Assembly (NCBI RefSeq): GCF_910594005.1
Contig: NC_057838.1
Span: 30,186,001-30,250,000 of the forward strand
From: Cervus elaphus
Lineage: Eukaryota; Chordata; Mammalia; Artiodactyla; Cervidae
Length of the DNA: 64,000 nucleotides
Direction: 5' to 3'
Positions 58,481-64,000 of this stretch are shown here, piece after piece. The notes beneath the pieces were generated by a model. That model did no database searches. It saw only the letters and a list, made by a program, of their open reading frames with translations, and was not told the origin of the DNA. The translations under genes and the position numbers were made by a program. Each line of letters starts with the position of its first letter. The first letter of the stretch is position 1.

Positions 58481-59894
58481 TACAAAGGAAGGGAAAGTCT
58501 GTCTTCCCTAACCAGCCCAACCCACCAGTATCACCTTCCTGTGGATTCCCTATTTACTGTTTGGTCTTGTTTAAATGCTTCTAAAGTGTCAGAGCCATTT
58601 CTTAGAGCTGACTGTCGCCAAGGACCTGGGGTCTTAGACCGCCTCTGCCCTACTTCCATGCTGTCCAAACACTTGGAATCCAGGATGAAATACATTCTCA
58701 GATCAGCATTTCTCTCCTGGAAACGGCAACTGGGAAATGTCACAGACTTAAAGCTGCCTTCCAATTTGGAATTCCGCAGTACTTGTTAAAAGGCGATGGA
58801 GGGTGGATAGAGAGCAGGGCTGGGTAGCGGGCTAGTTTCTGAAAACACAGTCACTGCATCTAATTTTTAAAAATCAGTTCCTGGGGTGTGAATTCTTCCT
58901 GAGAAACAGGTCTTTTCAACACCATCACCAATTTGTGCTAGGGAAAATCAACTTCATTCTTTTGTCTTCGAGTTCATCGGATGGCAATCCCAAATGAATG
59001 TGCCCATGGGGTGGGCATTGGAAATGCAGGACACAGGTTTCGAATAGCAAGTGTGAGTTACTACAGAGAAGAGAGACCCCTTCTTGATGTAGTGACAGCA
59101 TCATTTGGGTGGGCATGTCCCTGGGGTGCCTGGCTCATGTGGGTGACTCTTGCCTGTTGCCAGCAAGGCAGGTGATTTGCTTCATGGATTGGGACTCATA
59201 TTTCCAAACGTCATGTAGAGTCATAGGGCTTCTTGACTAATGGGGGTTGGGGGGTCCCATGAAACTTAGCAGACAGCCCCACGTGACCCCCAGGCTCAAG
59301 CCCACCACTGTTGCCTATGGCCCTGGGAGTAAAGTCCTAAGTCCATGACATCCCAGTATGGGGACAGGGTCCTCTGCTTGTTTAATTTCCTGGATCTCGG
59401 CAGACAGTACAGGCTAATGGATACTTGAGTGATGGATGGATGGAGTGCATGACTCTTCAGGAAATGTGCCTCTGCTGACCTTGGCAGCCCCCCAGTACCA
59501 CACCATCAGCTACCTGGCACTTCATTCAATCCTTTGACTGCGCTGTGCTGAGACCCTCACCTCTTTTAGGGCATGCTTACCTCTTGAAGGCAACACAGGC
59601 CTTCCCTGAAGAGCCCGAAGGCCCGGGGGACTCCTAGTGACTCTTGCAAGGCCAGAGTGGGCCTCACCTCCTCCCCCAAGCCCACCCTCCCCATCAAGCA
59701 AGGAGAGATGCCTTTTCTCTGAGCGGGTAGGGTCTGCTTGTCTGTGACCACCTCTGGACCATGACCCCAGATGAATGCAGGAATGAAGAAACAGGGCCTG
59801 GAGCTGATCCTGACCCTGAAGCCCTGACCTGGGCATTGTCATCCAGACCCGAGGCATGAATGGACGGACGTTCGGAGGGGTGGGAGAGACTTAC

Positions 59895-60224
59895 ATATTC
59901 CTTGGACGGGTCACCGATGCTGCCGTTGGCGGTCGGGGCGGCGGTCTCGGCTCCCTCAGGCTTCTCCTGCTGCTTCCCCTCCTCCTTGGGCAAGCCGCCC
60001 TGCCCGGGGAGGGCCACCTCGCCCACACCCAGGGCCTCGCTCTTATACTGCTTCACAAACTCTTCCATCACTTTCAGCTCGTTCTCCAAAAGTCCACGGC
60101 AGCGAGAGGGGTCCTGGTCGTAGATGGGGAGCTGGTGCATGAGCTGGCGCCGGCGGTAGAGGGCGCCCTCGGTGCCCGTCACCGGCTGCTTCTCCTTGGG
60201 GATGAGCTCCATGTACTGCAGGCC
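59895..60224 (-). CDS. LMCD1: LMCD1 coding exon: C-terminal part of PET domain plus linker
   Basis: This 330-bp exon encodes 110 residues in phase 0. The acceptor is a pyrimidine-rich CCCCTCCCCAG ending at 60225, and the donor GTAAGT starts at 59894. The product begins [15 protein letters not shown]. Residues 1 to about 60 carry the C-terminal half of a PET domain, with [20 protein letters not shown] and [19 protein letters not shown] domains occur with LIM domains in the prickle, testin and LMCD1 families. The rest is a Gly/Glu/Lys-rich linker ([18 protein letters not shown]), typical of LMCD1 and unlike testin or prickle. The exon ends DPSKEY, joining VCELC of the next exon. The reading frame stays open on both sides of the exon, so the splice sites, not stop codons, set its limits. 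A second AG lies 9 bases inside the exon and could be an alternative acceptor. Confidence 0.95.
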
Positions 60225-62025
60225 CTGGGGAGGGGAAGACCCAGCACGGTGATTCCCATGCACCCGCGCAGAGATCCGAGCCCTGGCAAGACCTGGGCTC
60301 CTCCAGGTTTCTGGAGAACCCAAGGATTAGTCTCAAGGAAGAAAAGGGGTAACTCTTTGGGGAACACCCAAGAGAGGCCTGAACAAGCTTCCACTCTCCC
60401 CCGTCGTAACCACAGCTTCACATGCTTGATGAGAATGGGATAATTTCAGTAGACTTTCATTTTAGATCTGCTGGCTCTGCAACATGGATTTTGTTTCTTT
60501 ACAAACTGAAGATTTTTACCTCATTTACCTCATGGCAATGCTTCTCATTAAAAAAAAAATCTCATTTAAAATCGCTTTTCTTAGCAAAGTATAATTAAAT
60601 CCTTGTAGGCAGAAGGCATTTCATGGTTTATTAATTTTAAAATATGCAAAGGCCCCTTCTACTAGTAGAATCGACAAGGTCTCAGGTCAATAACATTTCC
60701 ACACTGATAGGGCTGGGATAGATGGTAGACCATCTGAATATAAATATGGCCATGGATAACTGTCCGATTGGCCTTTCATTAGTTTGCTGGCTTGCTTTTC
60801 TTTAAAATGAGTAGAAATCTTACACTTGGGTGGGTCCCAGGTATGGGGAGATAAAGGTCAAGGCCACACAGCATGAGAAAGTGTGAAACGCAAATTGTTT
60901 ATCCCCTACTACTGGTCTCCACCTCTGTGCCCAACCCTGACCCTAACCCTCCCACCGGATAGCCTGATGATGCCCATGCCCCGTGGCTGCTGCCTTCTGT
61001 GGAAGCACTGCCTGGGTGCCAGGACGCCCAGGCCCTGGATCTGTGTGCGGCTCCCACCTTCTAGGGCCTGCACTCCTCCCTGTTTGACTTTATAAGTCAA
61101 CCCTGTGGTCGAGACCATTTGTGTGACCTGCAGAGCTAGGGGGTGCCTGGCTGGCGTCCTGGAGACAGAGACCTACTTTTCCTGTTGCAGCTTAAAGCCC
61201 CAGCTGGGTACCAGCTCTCTGCCTTTGCACTGACAAGGCCCCAGCATCTGGTTGCTGCTAGTGTGTGTTTCATGATCCTGGCTGGCTTGAGACCCATGCT
61301 ACCACTCCCTACTCACTCATACATGGCAGACATTAATAATCAACCCCAATGAGGGTCTCAGAACCCACCTCAGCATAGCTCTCAGACAGCTGCTATCAAT
61401 TGGCACGGACTTGGGAAGGGGGCGATGGAAAGAGAGATTGGGTCAGAATCAGCGATCTCTTTAGGAAGCCAATCAAGGTCACGTTCCCAAAACCTTTAGC
61501 AAGAGGCCTTTTCTCAGATCAGTTGGGAAGACTGCATTAGGTCCTAAACCAATCTCTGGTTTAAGACTGGACGACCTTTCTGAATCATTTGGTGCTTTGC
61601 TGTCTAGGGGAGAATTCATGGGGAAGATGTTCCCAGAATCAGGCTTTTCCAGGAGAGAAATCAAAAGAGCAGAGAGAAAAGTGGAGGAGAAAGGTGCTCT
61701 TTCCTAGGGCTGGGCAGTAGGACACACACGGACTCTGCAGTCAGAAGACCCAGTCCCAAATTTGCTTTTCCTGATCTTCTCCAGCTGTCAGACAAGGACG
61801 GTAAATGGGCTTCACATTCCATATGAATCCTGGTCAGTCCTGGCAGCCTAGAGTGCTGTGTTGAGAAGGATTCTGAGGTCCAATAGGGCTCAGTGGGAGA
61901 CTGATCAGTAGTGTCCGCCATTGGTCCGGGGGTAGACAATGGCACGTGAGAGTGCTGGTCCTGCATGGACTCCTCCCCGGCCTCTGTTGGCTCCTCCGTA
62001 AAATGGGAGCAGTACCCCCACCCCC

Positions 62026-62222
62026 CCATGGCTCAGATGGCAAAGAATCCACCTGCCAATGCTGGAGACCTGGGTTCTTCTACCCCTGGGTTGGGAAGAT
62101 CCCCTGGAATAGGAAATGGCAACCCACTTCAGTATTCTTGCCTGGGAAATATCGTGGACAGAGGAGCCTGGCAGGCCGCAGTCCGTGGGGTCGCAGAGTC
62201 AGACACAACTGAGCAGCTAGCA
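62026..62222 (+). mobile_element. Bov-tA-type SINE, full length
   Basis: Plus-strand copy (ATGGCTCAGATGGCAAAGAA to CAACTGAGCAGCTAGCAC), antisense to LMCD1, following a C-rich run. Confidence 0.92.
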
Positions 62223-62976
62223 CTTCCTGCGCATGTCTATCTCTTAGCATGGCGCCTGGCTCACAGTATGTACTCAATAAATACCAGCAATTAGGTTTAT
62301 CATGACTTTAGTCTTTAAAAGCTCAAGCATTTCTCTGGTTTTTATTCTGGTTGGGAAGGGTGATAAAGAGCAAGATTCAGTCCCTTTCCAAAATGCAGTC
62401 AGTCCCGATCACTTGGTAATTTAAGGAAAAGTCGGAAGGGTGAGTGGGAGGACAGTCATCCAATCTCAGAAATGCGACTTGCTCAGGCGGGCCAGATGCA
62501 GGGCAGACAGAAGGGCCTTTATCCCGTGCGGTTTTATGAGCCGCCATTAATCACGGCCCGGCGATGCCTTCCTCTGATTAGGCTGGGGCCGAGCCGTTTG
62601 AGGTTTTCACCAGCCAGTTCCTGTCGCCCACAGCCGGCTCTTTTATGAGCTTGCTTTAGTTTCCACTAACATCTTGGAGACCCAGTGATGGCTCACCCGG
62701 GCCCGGGAGCTGGAGGCAGACCTGTGTTCGGAACCACCGGAACCCAACACTGCTGCTGTTCAACACCTCCCTCCGTGGCCCCTGACCTGCCCCCGCCTAT
62801 CCCCTCATGCTGGCAAAGGGCGGTTAACCATTCTGTGTCCCCTCACAGATCAACTACCCCCTGCTTCACCGGGTGGCTAAGCTCAGGCACCTCATGCATG
62901 CTGAAGTGTTCTTTGAAAGTATGCTTCTCAAAAAGCAAAGCTTAAAAAACAAACAAAACAAAAAAACTTTGTCTCT

Positions 62977-63050
62977 CTTTGCTTTATCTAGAAGCTTTGC
63001 TTTATAGACAAAGCTTTGCTTTATCTACATTTCTGCCCACCCCCCCCCCG
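62977..63050. repeat. Triplicated 18-bp motif followed by a C-run
   Basis: Three near-copies of CTTTGCTTTATCTAGAAG (62977, 62995, 63014), followed at about 63039 by a run of C broken by one G. Confidence 0.85.
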
Positions 63051-63494
63051 CCCCCACAAACTCCAGGCTTGAACCTTCTATGGTAAAGAATCAAGGTTTG
63101 TTTGGGGGTTCTGTTGGGTGGTTTGGATTGCAGGATGATCTGTGGGCTCACTGTGCCTGATGAGACGGTTCTCGGGCCACAGGAGGCTGTGCACACGAGA
63201 ACTTTGGCCATCACGCACTTGGATGTCAGTTGCCACAGAGGCTTCCCGATACTTATTCTCAATTCCTGCGCTTCTGTTTGTGGGCCAGTCACAAGGATTT
63301 TTATGGAGCAGGTCCAGCCCACTCACTGACCACACATGGTGTATCACTGGCTGGGAGGTCACGTGGGCACAAATACTCATCAAGCCTGGTGCACGCTCTG
63401 CGCGGTGTGAGGCGAAGGATGCACAGGACGTGTGCGCGCATGCTCCGGGTGATAATGAAGCATAGGCTTGCATGAGACAAGGGCAGCTTGAAAT

Positions 63495-63617
63495 AAGAGC
63501 TTCTAAGGACATACCTATGGCTGATTCATGTTGAGGTTTGACAGAAAACAGCAAAATTCTGTAAAGCAATTATCCTTCAATAAAAAATAAATTTAAAAAA
63601 AAAAGAGCTTCTAAGGA
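63495..63617 (+). mobile_element. Very short 5'-truncated L1 insertion with target-site duplication
   Basis: The insert 63510-63602 ends AAAGCAATTATCCTTCAATA, then AAAAAATAAATTTAAAAAAA, the terminal part of ruminant L1 and its A-tail. It is flanked by the perfect 15-bp duplication AAGAGCTTCTAAGGA (63495-63509 and 63603-63617). Confidence 0.88.
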
Positions 63618-63717
63618 GACCATGGAGAATGGAGAGAGAGAGAAAAATATATAGTGGGATGAGTGACATCAGCTGCAGATGGGGCAATGTGGTGGGGCCT
63701 GTCTGAGACTTGACTGT

Positions 63718-63990
63718 GAGAAGGACCCAGCTATACAGAGAGCCAGGGGAGGATGTTTCAAGTAGAGGAAAGAGCATGTGCAAACCCTGAGGAGGGCAAG
63801 AGCCTAGAGTGGTCCAGGGCAGGAAGGCAGAAGGTCAGCGTATTGCCCGGTACTGAGTGAGGGGGAATGGCAGGAGCTGCAGGGCCAGGGCCACACAAGA
63901 CTGGAAAGGCACTTCTCTTCTCCCACGAGGGATGGGATTCAATGGCAGGTCTGCATTGCTAACATTGCAGGGCTTTTTAAAATCTCATTA
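63718..63990 (-). repeat. L2 fragment
   Basis: GGATGTTTCAAGTAGAGGAA, AGAGCATGTGCAAACCCTGA and GGAGGGCAAGAGCCTAGAGT match antisense L2. Confidence 0.6.
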
Positions 63991-64000
63991 ACCTGTAGGA

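Larger units (their letters stand above)
46068..59894 (-). other. LMCD1: LMCD1 intron between PET exon and LIM1 exon (13.8 kb)
   Basis: A phase-0 intron with GTAAGT donor and TTCCAG acceptor. It holds an old interrupted repeat (46296-46965), an MLT1 LTR (47901-48310), SINEs at 48943-49145 and 57497-57712, a CHR-2 SINE (51128-51326), two BovB fragments (51470-52440, 58121-58480), MIRs and a CpG-enriched stretch (55880-56400). No additional coding exon is supported. Between 52.5 and 57.4 kb it is mostly unique, GC-rich sequence. Confidence 0.88.
43290..64000 (-). other. LMCD1: LMCD1 gene body, 3' part (5' exons outside window)
   Basis: Transcription unit read right to left. It contains three coding exons (59895-60224, 45852-46067, 43788-43946) and a 3' UTR, separated by introns with GT-AG borders. 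All three exons join in phase 0 and give 234 continuous residues. The human protein is about 365 residues, so roughly 130 N-terminal residues are missing. Those should include the cysteine-rich region and the start of the PET domain, and none of the open frames between 60.3 and 64 kb resembles them. LMCD1 is known as a transcriptional cofactor that binds GATA6 and blocks its DNA binding, and it has been linked to calcineurin signalling in heart and to smooth-muscle growth. It acts in nucleus and cytoplasm. The identification rests on the PET and LIM sequences; the function is family knowledge. Confidence 0.93.
60225..64000 (-). other. LMCD1: LMCD1 intron upstream of PET exon (partial)
   Basis: Sequence upstream of the PET exon acceptor. 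None of the minus-strand frames here resembles the missing LMCD1 N-terminus, so it is read as intron continuing past the window. It contains a SINE (62026-62222), a short L1 insertion with target-site duplication (63495-63617), a triplicated 18-bp motif near 62977, an L2 fragment at the right edge and a CpG-bearing unique segment at 62515-62670. Confidence 0.75.

Noticed and set aside
59856..60443. 195-codon plus-strand frame over the PET exon
   Set aside because: Antisense shadow of GC-rich coding sequence; the minus strand matches LMCD1 throughout.
60925..60950. CCCTGACCCTAACCCT, telomere-like
   Set aside because: Only one to two imperfect units; not an interstitial telomere array.
1..64000. 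CRISPR arrays, operons, prophage or plasmid features
   Set aside because: The window is mammalian nuclear DNA; repeats are dispersed retroelements, with no regularly spaced direct repeats or ribosome-binding-site organised genes.

Overview
The window is nuclear DNA of a ruminant mammal, most likely a bovid such as cattle. The evidence is the dispersed repeats. There are about fifteen Bov-tA/BOV-A2-type SINEs (tRNA-derived, ruminant-specific), four pieces of the RTE-type LINE BovB, two CHR-2-type cetartiodactyl SINEs, several L1 3' ends and older mammalian repeats (MIR, L2, MLT1 LTRs). There is no sign of prokaryotic gene organisation. Almost all short open frames in the window look like chance frames or pieces of repeats.

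One protein-coding gene is recognisable: the 3' part of LMCD1 (LIM and cysteine-rich domains 1, also called dyxin), on the minus strand. Three coding exons are in frame and have clean GT-AG splice sites. The PET-domain exon lies at 59895-60224 and encodes 110 residues. The LIM1 exon lies at 45852-46067 and encodes 72 residues. The terminal exon, with the rest of LIM2 and the stop, lies at 43788-43946 and encodes 52 residues. The 3' UTR runs left to poly(A) signals at 43341-43346 and 43307-43312. All exon junctions are phase 0. The upstream exons (cysteine-rich N-terminus and start of the PET domain) were not found and should lie beyond the right edge, so 60225-64000 is intron.

Layout: 1 to about 43.28 kb is downstream intergenic DNA with no supported gene. 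It holds a decayed mariner DNA transposon (11557-12798), an L1 split by an MLT1 LTR (22003-23095), a dimeric SINE with a perfect 12-bp target-site duplication (21501-21815), a probable class I endogenous-retrovirus solo LTR (about 30254-30722) and an old L1M 3' end (about 38690-39600). From 43.29 to 64 kb is LMCD1, with a 1.9-kb intron, a 13.8-kb intron carrying the largest BovB fragment, and the start of a further intron.

The most unusual structure is a near-identical inverted repeat of about 261 bp (39094-39354 against 40277-40539). It is a recent inverted copy of part of the L1M 3' end, placed about 0.9 kb from its source. I found no previously undescribed biological system. The other findings are modest: candidate regulatory elements, nested insertions and a long open frame of doubtful meaning. 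Repeat families were named by recognition, without a database search, and the boundaries of old repeats are approximate.
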